64,000 nt of DNA from Nocardioides palaemonis. Lineage in GTDB: Bacteria > Actinomycetota > Actinomycetes > Propionibacteriales > Nocardioidaceae. Below, in pieces: positions 16,151 to 23,252 of the stretch. The stretch is taken from positions 930,001-994,000 of the forward strand of contig NZ_JAGVQR010000004.1 in assembly GCF_018275325.1 (NCBI RefSeq), written 5' to 3'. The notes beneath the pieces are model-generated. The model saw only the letters and a program-made list of their open reading frames with translations, did no database searches and was not told where the DNA came from. Each line of letters begins with the position of its first letter. Within the stretch, counting starts at the first letter, position 1. The position numbers and the translations under genes were made by a program.

Positions 16151-16795
16151 ATGACCCAGCAGCCCTCAGCCCCCAGCGCCGGCGACGGGGAGGACCAGGT
16201 CGTGGTCCTCGGCCCCGACGGCCAGCCGATCGGCACCATCCCGGCCAGCGCCCTGCCCGCGATGGCCCAGGCCGCGGAGGCTGCCGACGGATCCGGGGAC
16301 GAGGAGCGCGGCGAGCGCCACGTCACCGAGCTGGTCGAGCAGCCGGCCAAGGTGATGCGGATCGGCTCGATGATCCGTCAGCTGCTCGAGGAGGTGAAGG
16401 CGGCGCCGCTCGACGAGGCCAGCCGCCAGCGGCTCAAGGAGATCCACGCCGCCTCCATCAAGGAGCTGGAGTCGGGCCTGGCGCCCGAGCTGGTCGAGGA
16501 GCTCGAGCGCCTCTCGCTGCCCTTCACCGAGGAGGGCACCCCGTCCGACGGCGAGCTGCGGATCGCCCAGGCGCAGCTGGTCGGGTGGCTCGAGGGCCTC
16601 TTCCACGGCATCCAGACCGCGATCTACGCCCAGCAGATGGCCTCGCGCGCCCAGCTCGAGCAGATGCGCCGCGCCCTGCCCGCGGGCGGCGGCCACGGCG
16701 CCGGTCACCCGCCGATGGGCATGCCCAACATGCCCGCCGACGACTCCGCCGAGGAGGGCGACGGCCACGGCGGCACCGGGGGCATGTACCTCTGA
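16151..16795 (+). CDS. bpa: Bacterial proteasome activator Bpa/PafE
   Basis: This 214-residue protein matches the Bpa (DUF2587) family. It has a central all-helical domain (about 55-180; LVEQPAKVMRIGSMIRQLLEEV, then SRQRLKEIHAASIKELESGL and PFTEEGTPSDGELRIAQAQLVG) and a glycine-rich tail ending GGMYL. The last three residues, M-Y-L, fit the HbYX motif that docks into the 20S proteasome and opens its gate without ATP. A GTG six bases earlier is an alternative start; I prefer the ATG. Presence of this gene implies that the host encodes a 20S proteasome. Confidence 0.93.
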   Translation: MTQQPSAPSAGDGEDQVVVLGPDGQPIGTIPASALPAMAQAAEAADGSGDEERGERHVTELVEQPAKVMRIGSMIRQLLEEVKAAPLDEASRQRLKEIHAASIKELESGLAPELVEELERLSLPFTEEGTPSDGELRIAQAQLVGWLEGLFHGIQTAIYAQQMASRAQLEQMRRALPAGGGHGAGHPPMGMPNMPADDSAEEGDGHGGTGGMYL

Positions 16796-16815
16796 CCCGA
16801 CCGCCGCCGGACCAC

Positions 16816-17113
16816 CGCTGGTCGAGGAGGTCGCGCAGCGATCCCGGCTTCCGCTGGTCGAGGAGGTCGCGCAGCGATCCCGGCTCCCGCTGGTCGAGGA
16901 GGTCGCGCAGCGATCCCGGCTCCCGCTGGTCGAGGAGGTCGCGCAGCGATCCCGGCTCCCGCTGGTCGAGGAGGTCGCGCAGCGACCGTCACGAGACCCG
17001 GGCACCACGATCCGGCGCCAGACCACGGTAGAGGGGTCTCGTGACACGACCCTTCGAGACGGCCGCGGGCGGCTTCCTCAGGACACCGCTTCGTCCCTCC
17101 CTCGACCAGCGAC
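16816..17113. repeat. 36-bp tandem repeat array plus inverted companion (repeat family 1)
   Basis: Copies of a 36-bp unit beginning CGCTGGTCGAGGAGG start at 16816, 16852, 16888, 16924 and 16960; the last is incomplete. The array runs into an inverted repeat (GTCACGAGACCC at 16988, GGGTCTCGTGAC at 17034) and a degenerate reverse copy ending CCTCGACCAGCG near 17112. The same units recur at 61882 and, as single arms, at 60767 and 44170, so this is a dispersed palindromic repeat family. It fills the 336-bp gap 16796-17131, which has no gene. Confidence 0.85.
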
Positions 17114-17131
17114 GGCGGGGGCGGCTGAGGG

Positions 17132-17701
17132 TCAGCGTCGTCCGACGCGGCGTACGACGGCGAGGCCGAGCAGCCCGATGAGGGCGGCGGCGGCGCCGGG
17201 TGCGGCCATCCGCGTGAAGCGCGGCGGCGCGGAGTCCTCGACCTTGGTGAGCACGGCCTCCGGCGGGGGCGGCGGGGCGACGGGCGTGCCCTCGCCGAGC
17301 AGCTTCTCGACCTTCTGCACCTTGGTGGGGTTGGCCACCGCGGTGCCGCCGCAGCTGTCGGCGGTGTAGGGCGACGCGGTGCCGGTGGCGAGCCACAGGT
17401 AAGTCGTGCCGACCTTCAGCGCGCCCAGCCCGCAGGCATCCGGCCCGGGCGAGGTGACGAGCGTCGAGCGCTCCGGGCTGCCCTGGTAGGCGCGGGAGGC
17501 GGTGACGGTGTAGGTGTGGCCGTCGCCCTGGGTGCCGACGGCGTCGACCGTGCCGATGAAGACGACGTCCGCCTTCTTCACCTGCTGGGCGAGCTGGCCC
17601 TGCTTGCAGGTGCACGCGGCCGAGGCCGGGGCGGAGACGCTCAGCACCAGGCCGGTGCAGGCGATCACCATCGCGGCGACGAGTCGGAGGGCGCGGGACA
17701 T
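17132..17701 (-). CDS. Exported, membrane-anchored TIMP-like protein
   Basis: The 189-residue product has a signal peptide (about 1-31, ending SVSAPASAA). The mature protein would start close to CTCKQG, a Cys-X-Cys N-terminus like that of netrin/TIMP (OB-fold) domains. KKADVVFIGTVDAV and TTYLWLATG are typical strands of that fold. Further cysteines (GPDACGLG, ADSCGGT) would complete two disulphides. A Pro-rich linker and a C-terminal transmembrane helix (AAAALIGLLGLAVV) with basic residues anchor it. Inhibitory function is not implied. The ATG at 17701 is preferred over one 9 bp earlier. Confidence 0.7.
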   Translation of the reverse strand: MSRALRLVAAMVIACTGLVLSVSAPASAACTCKQGQLAQQVKKADVVFIGTVDAVGTQGDGHTYTVTASRAYQGSPERSTLVTSPGPDACGLGALKVGTTYLWLATGTASPYTADSCGGTAVANPTKVQKVEKLLGEGTPVAPPPPPEAVLTKVEDSAPPRFTRMAAPGAAAALIGLLGLAVVRRVGRR

Positions 17702-17711
17702 GGCCCACACC

Positions 17712-18512
17712 CTAACGAGGCAGGTCGAAGAGCTCGGTGAGCACCACGGCGACGCCGTCCTCGTCGTGGCGCGGGGCGAGGTGGTCGGCGACCTCGCGGA
17801 CCGTGGCGTGGGCGTTGGCCATCGCGTACGACGTGCCGGCCCACTCCAGCATCGGCAGGTCGTTGGGCATGTCGCCGAACGCCACCACGTCGCCCGCGTC
17901 GAGGCCCAGCTCCTCGGCCACGACCGCGAGCGTGGTGGCCTTGGTGACGCCCGCGGCGCTGATCTCGACCAGCGCGAAGCTCGACGACCAGGTGGTGGTC
18001 ACCAGGTCGCCCACCGCGTCCTCGACACGGCGCCAGAAGTCCTCGGCCTCGAGGTCGGGGTGGGTGGCGAGCACCTTGACCACGTCGTCGGTGTAGATCG
18101 ACTCCCACGTGCCCCGCCGGGAGTCGCGGTCGTCGGGGTGGCGCGGGAAGGCGTCCTCGCGCGCCCAGCCCGACGTGTGCTCGACCGCGAAGCTGGTGCC
18201 GGGCACCGCGCGCCGGACCCGCTCGGCCAGCTCGAGCCCGACCTCGCGCGGCACCACGCTGACGTCGCGCACCGCGCGGCGGGCGACGTCGTAGACGATG
18301 CCGCCGTTGCTGCAGATCGCCAGCCCGTGGCCGCCCACCGCGTCCCACAGCTCCTCCATCCACCGCACCGGGCGCCCGGTGGTGAAGACGACCGGCACGC
18401 CGCGCGCGTCCAGCGCGTCGAGCACCCCACGCGTACGCGCGGACACCCGGCCGTGCGCGTCGAGCAGCGTGCCGTCGAGGTCGGTCGCGACCAGGCGCGG
18501 CGCACCCGTCAT
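17712..18512 (-). CDS. HAD-superfamily phosphatase (Cof type), copy 1
   Basis: The product is 266 residues. HAD motif I is LVATDLDGTLL (DxDGT), motif II FTTGRP, motif III the lysine in VTKATTLAVVAEELGL, and motif IV VVAFGDMPNDLPML (GDxxND). The large C2-type cap in between marks a Cof-like sugar-phosphate or nucleotide phosphatase. The upstream paralogue (18515-19387) shares this organisation, and the stop of that gene overlaps a GTG (18518) by GTGA. That GTG, two codons before the ATG I used, is a possible start. Confidence 0.88.
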   Translation of the reverse strand: MTGAPRLVATDLDGTLLDAHGRVSARTRGVLDALDARGVPVVFTTGRPVRWMEELWDAVGGHGLAICSNGGIVYDVARRAVRDVSVVPREVGLELAERVRRAVPGTSFAVEHTSGWAREDAFPRHPDDRDSRRGTWESIYTDDVVKVLATHPDLEAEDFWRRVEDAVGDLVTTTWSSSFALVEISAAGVTKATTLAVVAEELGLDAGDVVAFGDMPNDLPMLEWAGTSYAMANAHATVREVADHLAPRHDEDGVAVVLTELFDLPR

Positions 18513-18514
18513 CG

Positions 18515-19387
18515 TCACGATCCCGCGGGTGGGAACCAGCGCGAGAGCTCGACGGCGGCGCCGTCCTCGTGGACCGGGTCGGTCACGTGGTCCGCTGCGG
18601 CGCGGACCTCCTCGACCGCCTGACCCATGGCGACGCCACGACCGGCCCACCGGAGCATCTCGATGTCGTTGCGGCCGTCGCCGACGGCGAGCACGTCGGC
18701 CGCCGACAGACCCAGGGCTGCGCAGACGTGCTCGAGGCCGGACGCCTTGGAGACGCCGACCGGCGACAGGTCGAGCCAGGCCGTCCAGCCGACGACGTAG
18801 TCGGTGCCGTGCAGGCCGAGCCGGGCGCCGAGGTCCACGAAGTCCTGGGCGGTCGCCTCGGGGTCGCGGATGATGACGCGGCTGACCGGCTCACCCACGA
18901 TGTCGGCGACGTCGGTGATGATCTGCTCGCCCGAGATCTCCCCGTCGGGGAAGACCCGGTTGACGCGGTAGCCGCCGACCTCGCGCTCCTCGACCGCGAC
19001 CAGCGCGTCGGGGTGGTGCTCCAGCACGGCGGCGACGGCGGGGGCCGCGTCGAAGGTCTCCTCGTGGACGACCTCCATCGGCGGGTAGCGGAAGACCACC
19101 GCGCCGTTCGAGGCGACCACCCAGAGGCGGTCGGAGCCCTCGCGCGGCAGGCCGAGCAGGTCCGCGATCCGGGTCATGCCGTGCGGCGAGCGGCCGCTGG
19201 CCAGCACGACGTGGGCGCCGGCGTCGAGCGCGCGGTGGACCGCGTCGTGGACGGCGGGCGTGACGGTCTCGTAGTCCTCGGTCTGCCCGTCGACCCATGC
19301 GAGCAGGGTGCCGTCGATGTCGAGCGCGACGACCTGGGGGCGCCAGTCAGCCGGTTTCGAGGCTCGCTGCGCTCGCACCTCAACCAC
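18515..19387 (-). CDS. HAD-superfamily phosphatase (Cof type), copy 2
   Basis: The product is up to 290 residues. Motifs are VVALDIDGTLLAW (I), VVLASGRSPHG (II), the lysine of GVSKASGLEHVCAALGL (III) and VLAVGDGRNDIEML (IV). It is paralogous in layout to the gene that follows. The only usable starts are GTG codons at 19387 and 19378. Both lie inside a copy of repeat family 2, whose sequence encodes the first residues VVEVRAQRASKP. Those starts also overlap the end of serS (stop 19380-19382). The natural domain begins only at about residue 16, so the repeat seems to have supplied the present start. Confidence 0.85.
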   Translation of the reverse strand: MVEVRAQRASKPADWRPQVVALDIDGTLLAWVDGQTEDYETVTPAVHDAVHRALDAGAHVVLASGRSPHGMTRIADLLGLPREGSDRLWVVASNGAVVFRYPPMEVVHEETFDAAPAVAAVLEHHPDALVAVEEREVGGYRVNRVFPDGEISGEQIITDVADIVGEPVSRVIIRDPEATAQDFVDLGARLGLHGTDYVVGWTAWLDLSPVGVSKASGLEHVCAALGLSAADVLAVGDGRNDIEMLRWAGRGVAMGQAVEEVRAAADHVTDPVHEDGAAVELSRWFPPAGS

Positions 19388-19393
19388 CGAGGT
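19354..19393. repeat. Repeat family 2, right arm, at the serS/HAD junction
   Basis: The sequence from GGTTTCGAGGCTCGCTGC through CTCGCACCTCAACCACCGAGG matches arms found at 44120-44166, 48339-48446 and, in shortened form, 59925-59942. Only one arm is present here. It overlaps the serS stop codon and contains the start codons of the downstream HAD gene. Confidence 0.8.
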
Positions 19394-20654
19394 GAACCGG
19401 CTTCAGCACTTCCAGGCCACCCATGTAGGGGCGCAGCGCGACGGGCAGGGTGACCGAGCCGTCGGCGTTCTGGTGGGTCTCGAGGATCGCGACGATCGCG
19501 CGGGTGACGGCGGTGAGCGTGCCGTTGAGGGTGGCGACCGGGGTGGTCTGGCCCTCCACGCGGGTGCGGACGTCGAGGCGGCGTGCCTGGAACTCGGTGC
19601 AGTTGGAGGTCGAGGTGAGCTCGCCCCAGCCGTTGCGGGTCGGGATCCACGCCTCGCAGTCGAACTTGCGGGCCGCGCTGAGGCCGAGGTCGCCGGCCGC
19701 GGTGTCGATGACGCGGTAGCAGAGCTCGAGCTTGTCGAGGAACTCCTTCTCCCAGGCCAGCAGCCGCTGGTGCTCGGCGTAGGACTCCTCGAGCGTCGTG
19801 TAGACGAACATCTCGACCTTGTCGAACCAGTGCACGCGCCAGATGCCGCGGGTGTCCTTGCCGTGCGAGCCGGCCTCCTTGCGGAAGCACGGGCTGAAGG
19901 CGGCGTAGCGCAGCGGCAGCGCGGCGGAGTCGAGGATCTCGTCGGAGTGGAAGGCCGCCATCGGGACCTCGGACGTGCCGACGAGGTAGAGGTCCTCGCC
20001 CTCGATCCGGTAGACGTCGTCGGCGGCCTGGCCGAGGAAGCCGGTGCCCTCCATCGCGCGGGGGCGTACGAGCGACGGTGCGGCGGTCTGGACGAACCCG
20101 GCGGCGCGGGCCTGGTCCATCGCCATGTTCACGAGTGCGAGCTGGAGCTGGGCGCCGACGCCGGTGAGGAAGTAGAAGCGCGAGCCGCTGACCTTGGCGC
20201 CGCGCTCGAGGTCGAAGGCGCCGAGCAGCTGGCCGAGCTCGACGTGGTCGCGCGGCTCGAAGTCGAACTCGCGCGGCGTGCCGACCTGCTCGATGACGGT
20301 GTAGTCGTCCTCGAGGCCGGCGGGGGCGGCCTCGTCGGCGAGGTTGGGGATGGCCTTCATGGCCTCGTCCCACGCGGCCTCGGCGGCGGCGCGGGCGGCC
20401 TCGGCCTCCTTCACCCCGGCGGCGAGCTCCTTGACCTGCGCGAGGAGGGCCTGCTTCTCCTCGCCCTGGGCACGCGCGACGAGCGCGCCGCTGGCCTTCT
20501 GCTCGGAGCGCTTGGCCTCGAAGTCGGCGATCGCCTGGCGTCGCGCGGCGTCGGCCGCGAGCGCGGTGTCGACCACGTCGTCGGACAACCGACGCTTGGC
20601 CTGCGCGGCGCGGACGCGGTCGGGGTCGTCTCGGAGGATCCGCGGGTCGATCAT
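19380..20654 (-). CDS. serS: Seryl-tRNA synthetase
   Basis: This 424-residue class II synthetase charges tRNA-Ser with serine. The N-terminal coiled-coil arm that grips the tRNA long variable arm is visible at about residues 30-100 (alternating charged and Ala/Leu heptads around EEKQALLAQVKELAAGVKEA). The catalytic core follows, with motif 2 in SPCFRKEAGSHGKDTRGIWR and HWFDKVEMF, and motif 3 near the C-terminus (NADGSVTLPVALRPYMGG). It starts at the ATG at 20654, divergent from the PAP2 fusion gene, 59 bp apart. The last bases of the gene run into repeat family 2. Confidence 0.97.
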   Translation of the reverse strand: MIDPRILRDDPDRVRAAQAKRRLSDDVVDTALAADAARRQAIADFEAKRSEQKASGALVARAQGEEKQALLAQVKELAAGVKEAEAARAAAEAAWDEAMKAIPNLADEAAPAGLEDDYTVIEQVGTPREFDFEPRDHVELGQLLGAFDLERGAKVSGSRFYFLTGVGAQLQLALVNMAMDQARAAGFVQTAAPSLVRPRAMEGTGFLGQAADDVYRIEGEDLYLVGTSEVPMAAFHSDEILDSAALPLRYAAFSPCFRKEAGSHGKDTRGIWRVHWFDKVEMFVYTTLEESYAEHQRLLAWEKEFLDKLELCYRVIDTAAGDLGLSAARKFDCEAWIPTRNGWGELTSTSNCTEFQARRLDVRTRVEGQTTPVATLNGTLTAVTRAIVAILETHQNADGSVTLPVALRPYMGGLEVLKPVHLGG

Positions 20655-20713
20655 GACGAGAGGCTATCCGGAGGGGCGTACGCCGCGGCAATCGACTTGG
20701 GCATACTTCGCGG

Positions 20714-22291
20714 GTGACTCCCGCCTCCCGCAACCGCTCCCTCACGCTGTCCGGCGTGTGCCTGCTCGGCTTCGCGGGTCTCGGGTGGGCGGTCACCGGC
20801 GACCGCGCACCCCTCGACTCCTTCGACGTCGAGGGGCGCAACCTCGAGGACTGGGCCGACGGCTCGCCGCTGCTCCTCGACGTGCTGCGGTGGGTCGAGC
20901 ACCTCTTCGGGACCGTCGGCATGACCGTCCTCACGGTCGTCCTCGTCCTCGGGCTGCTGCTCCGGCGCCAGCGCTGGGCCGCGCTGCTGGCCGTGGTCGT
21001 GATGGTCGCGACCTCCTTGGCCACGTCCGGGCTCAAGATCTGGCTCGGCCGCGACCGACCGGAGTGGCAGGGCACCGACTTCAGCCCGCTCAGCTCCTAC
21101 AGCTTCCCGTCCGGGCACGCCTCGTCGACCGCGGCGTACGCCTGCCTGCTCGTCACGCTGCTGGTGCTGTTCGTGCGGCGGGCGAGCCTGCGGCGACTCG
21201 GGACCACCCTGGTGGTCGCGTGGTGGCTCGTCGTCTGCCTCGACCGGGTGCTGCTCGGGCGGCACTTCCCCACCGACGTGATCGCGGGGTCGCTGCTGGG
21301 CATCGGGATCTTCGCGCTCGCGCTGGCGGTCATCGACCCGAGGCCGCGCTCGACCGCCGCCCACGCCGAGCCCCTGCCCGAGGTCTACGCGTCGGAGCGC
21401 CGGCTGGCGGTGATCCTCAACCCGATCAAGGTCGAGGACGTCGGGCAGTTCCGCGCGACGGTCAGCGCGATGGCGAAGGAGTCGGGCTGGTCCGAGCCGA
21501 CCTGGCAGTACACCACCGTCGAGGACCCCGGCACCGGCATGGCCGAGCGGGCCGCCGTCTCCGGCGCGGACCTGGTCATCGTGTGCGGCGGCGACGGCAC
21601 GGTGCGCGAGGTGTGCGCCGAGCTCGCCGGCACCGGCATCCCGGTCGGGATCATCCCGGCCGGCACCGGCAACCTGCTGGCCCGCAACCTCGACGTCCCG
21701 CTCTACCTCCGCTCGGCCATCGACGTCGCGCTCAACGGCCAGGACCGCGCGATCGACCTCGTCGAGGTGAGCGGCGACGGCATCGAGGACACCCACTTCA
21801 TGGTGATGGCCGGCATGGGCTTCGACGCCGCGATCATGGAGGGCGTCAACGAGGACATCAAGAAGAAGATCGGCTGGGTGGCCTACGTCGTCTCCGGCCT
21901 GAAGTCGCTGATGTTCCCGGCCGTGAAGGTCGAGATCCAGATCGACGACCACGAGCCGACGACCCACCGCGCGCGCACCGTCGTGGTCGGCAACGTCGGC
22001 TTCCTCCAGGCCGGCATGCCGCTGCTGCCCGACGCCGCGATCGACGACGGCGTGCTCGACGTGGTGATCATCCACCCGCGCCAGTTCCTGTCCTGGATCA
22101 CCGTCGCGATGCGCGTGCTGCGCAAGAGCCCGATCGTCGACGAGACCCTCGACCGCCGCACCGGCTCGCGCGTGCGGATCACCGCGACGTCCGACACCCC
22201 GCGCCAGCTCGACGGCGACTCGATCGGCGAGGGCCGCGAGCTGCGGATGGAGTGCGTCCACGGGCGGCTGCTGGTCCGCGTCCCCCGCTGA
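20714..22291 (+). CDS. PAP2 phosphatase-diacylglycerol kinase fusion
   Basis: The protein is 525 residues. Residues of about 10-205 are a six-helix PAP2 phosphatase: KIWLGRDRPEW (KX6RP), SFPSGHASSTAAY (PSGH) and DRVLLGRHFPTDVIAG (SRX5HX3D type). Residues of about 225-525 are a diacylglycerol kinase/YegS-type catalytic domain, with LAVILNPIKVED, the nucleotide loop VIVCGGDGTVREVCAEL and GIIPAGTGNLLARNLDVP. One enzyme therefore carries lipid-phosphate phosphatase and lipid-kinase activities, a known actinobacterial fusion. Start GTG at 20714; a CATACT hexamer lies just upstream. Confidence 0.92.
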   Translation: MTPASRNRSLTLSGVCLLGFAGLGWAVTGDRAPLDSFDVEGRNLEDWADGSPLLLDVLRWVEHLFGTVGMTVLTVVLVLGLLLRRQRWAALLAVVVMVATSLATSGLKIWLGRDRPEWQGTDFSPLSSYSFPSGHASSTAAYACLLVTLLVLFVRRASLRRLGTTLVVAWWLVVCLDRVLLGRHFPTDVIAGSLLGIGIFALALAVIDPRPRSTAAHAEPLPEVYASERRLAVILNPIKVEDVGQFRATVSAMAKESGWSEPTWQYTTVEDPGTGMAERAAVSGADLVIVCGGDGTVREVCAELAGTGIPVGIIPAGTGNLLARNLDVPLYLRSAIDVALNGQDRAIDLVEVSGDGIEDTHFMVMAGMGFDAAIMEGVNEDIKKKIGWVAYVVSGLKSLMFPAVKVEIQIDDHEPTTHRARTVVVGNVGFLQAGMPLLPDAAIDDGVLDVVIIHPRQFLSWITVAMRVLRKSPIVDETLDRRTGSRVRITATSDTPRQLDGDSIGEGRELRMECVHGRLLVRVPR

Positions 22292-22294
22292 CCC

Positions 22295-22580
22295 GAGTCG
22301 GCGCGAGTGTCACGCCCGGACTCGTCGAGTCGGCGCGAATGTCACGCCCGGACCCGCCGAGTCGGCGCGAATGCCACGCGTTCCCTGGATCTTCTGCCGA
22401 CTCGGCGCCGATCCGCTGCGCACTTCTGCCTACTCGGCGCTGATCTGCGGCGCACTTCTGCCTACTCGGCGCTGATCTGCGGCGCACTTCTGCCTACTCG
22501 GCGCCGATCCGCTGCGCACTTCTGCCTACTCGGCGCTGATCTGCGGCGCATCCACGCCCACTCGGCGCTGGTCCGCGTCA
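22295..22580. repeat. Field of 32-bp tandem repeats in two orientations
   Basis: Three units beginning GAGTCGGCGCGA start at 22295, 22327 and 22359. Six units beginning TTCTGCC (last one degenerate) start at 22392, 22424, 22456, 22488, 22520 and 22552. Both sets have a strict 32-bp period. Reverse-complemented, the second set begins GAGTAGGCAGAA and resembles the first, so the field is a head-to-head arrangement. It fills the gap between two convergent genes and could form many hairpins. There are no unique spacers. Confidence 0.85.
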
Positions 22581-23252
22581 GGGGAGGAAGCGGTAGCCCA
22601 TCCCCGGCTCGGTGACGAACAGCACCGGGTGGGCGGGGTCGGCCTCGAGCTTGCGGCGGATGCTGGCGAGGTGGACCCGGAGGTAGTTGGTCTGCCGCTC
22701 GTACTGCGGGCCCCAGACCGCGGTCAGCAGCTCGCCCTGGCGGACCAGGCGGCCGCGGTGGCGGGCGAGCACCTCGACGATGCGCCACTCGGTCGGGGTC
22801 AGGTGCAGCTCCTCGCCGTCACGGGTGGCGCGCGAGTCGGTGACGTCGAGGCGCAGGCCGTCGACCTCGACCACCAGCTCCGGCTCCTCGCGGCCCACCC
22901 GGCGCGAGGTCGCGCGCACCCGGGCGAGCAGCTCCTCGATCGAGAACGGCTTGGTGATGAAGTCGTCGGCGCCGAGGTCGAGCGCCTCGACCTTGTCGTC
23001 GGACTCGGTGCGCGCCGACACCACGATCACCGGGACCTGGGTGAACGAGCGCAGCCGGGTCAGCACCGAGATCCCGTCGAGGTCGGGCAGGCCGAGGTCG
23101 AGCAGCACCACGTCGGGCATCCGCTCGTCGACGATCTGGAGCGCCGAACGGCCGTCGCCCGCGGTCTCGACGTCGTAGTCGCGGGCGCGCAGGTTGATCG
23201 ACAGCGTGCGGCGCATCGCCGGGTCGTCGTCGACGACGAGCACGAAGGTCAT
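22578..23252 (-). CDS. kdpE: Response regulator KdpE
   Basis: The product is 224 residues. The receiver has VVDDDPAMRR, the phospho-aspartate in VVLLDLGLPDLDG, VIVVSARTE and FITKPFSIEEL. The winged-helix output domain has LTPTEWRIVEVLARH, RQTNYLRVHLASIRRKLE and the terminal GMGYRFLP. NYLRVHLASIRRKLE is characteristic of KdpE. It activates kdp transcription on phosphorylation by KdpD. Its ATG overlaps the kdpD stop (ATGA). Candidate binding arrays stand before kdpF, the PhoU-like gene and the DUF4118-GAF gene. Confidence 0.95.
   Translation of the reverse strand: MTFVLVVDDDPAMRRTLSINLRARDYDVETAGDGRSALQIVDERMPDVVLLDLGLPDLDGISVLTRLRSFTQVPVIVVSARTESDDKVEALDLGADDFITKPFSIEELLARVRATSRRVGREEPELVVEVDGLRLDVTDSRATRDGEELHLTPTEWRIVEVLARHRGRLVRQGELLTAVWGPQYERQTNYLRVHLASIRRKLEADPAHPVLFVTEPGMGYRFLP

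Noticed and set aside
22295..22580. Possible CRISPR array (regular 32-bp period)
   Set aside because: The units are contiguous, there are no unique spacers, the orientation switches midway and no cas genes lie nearby.
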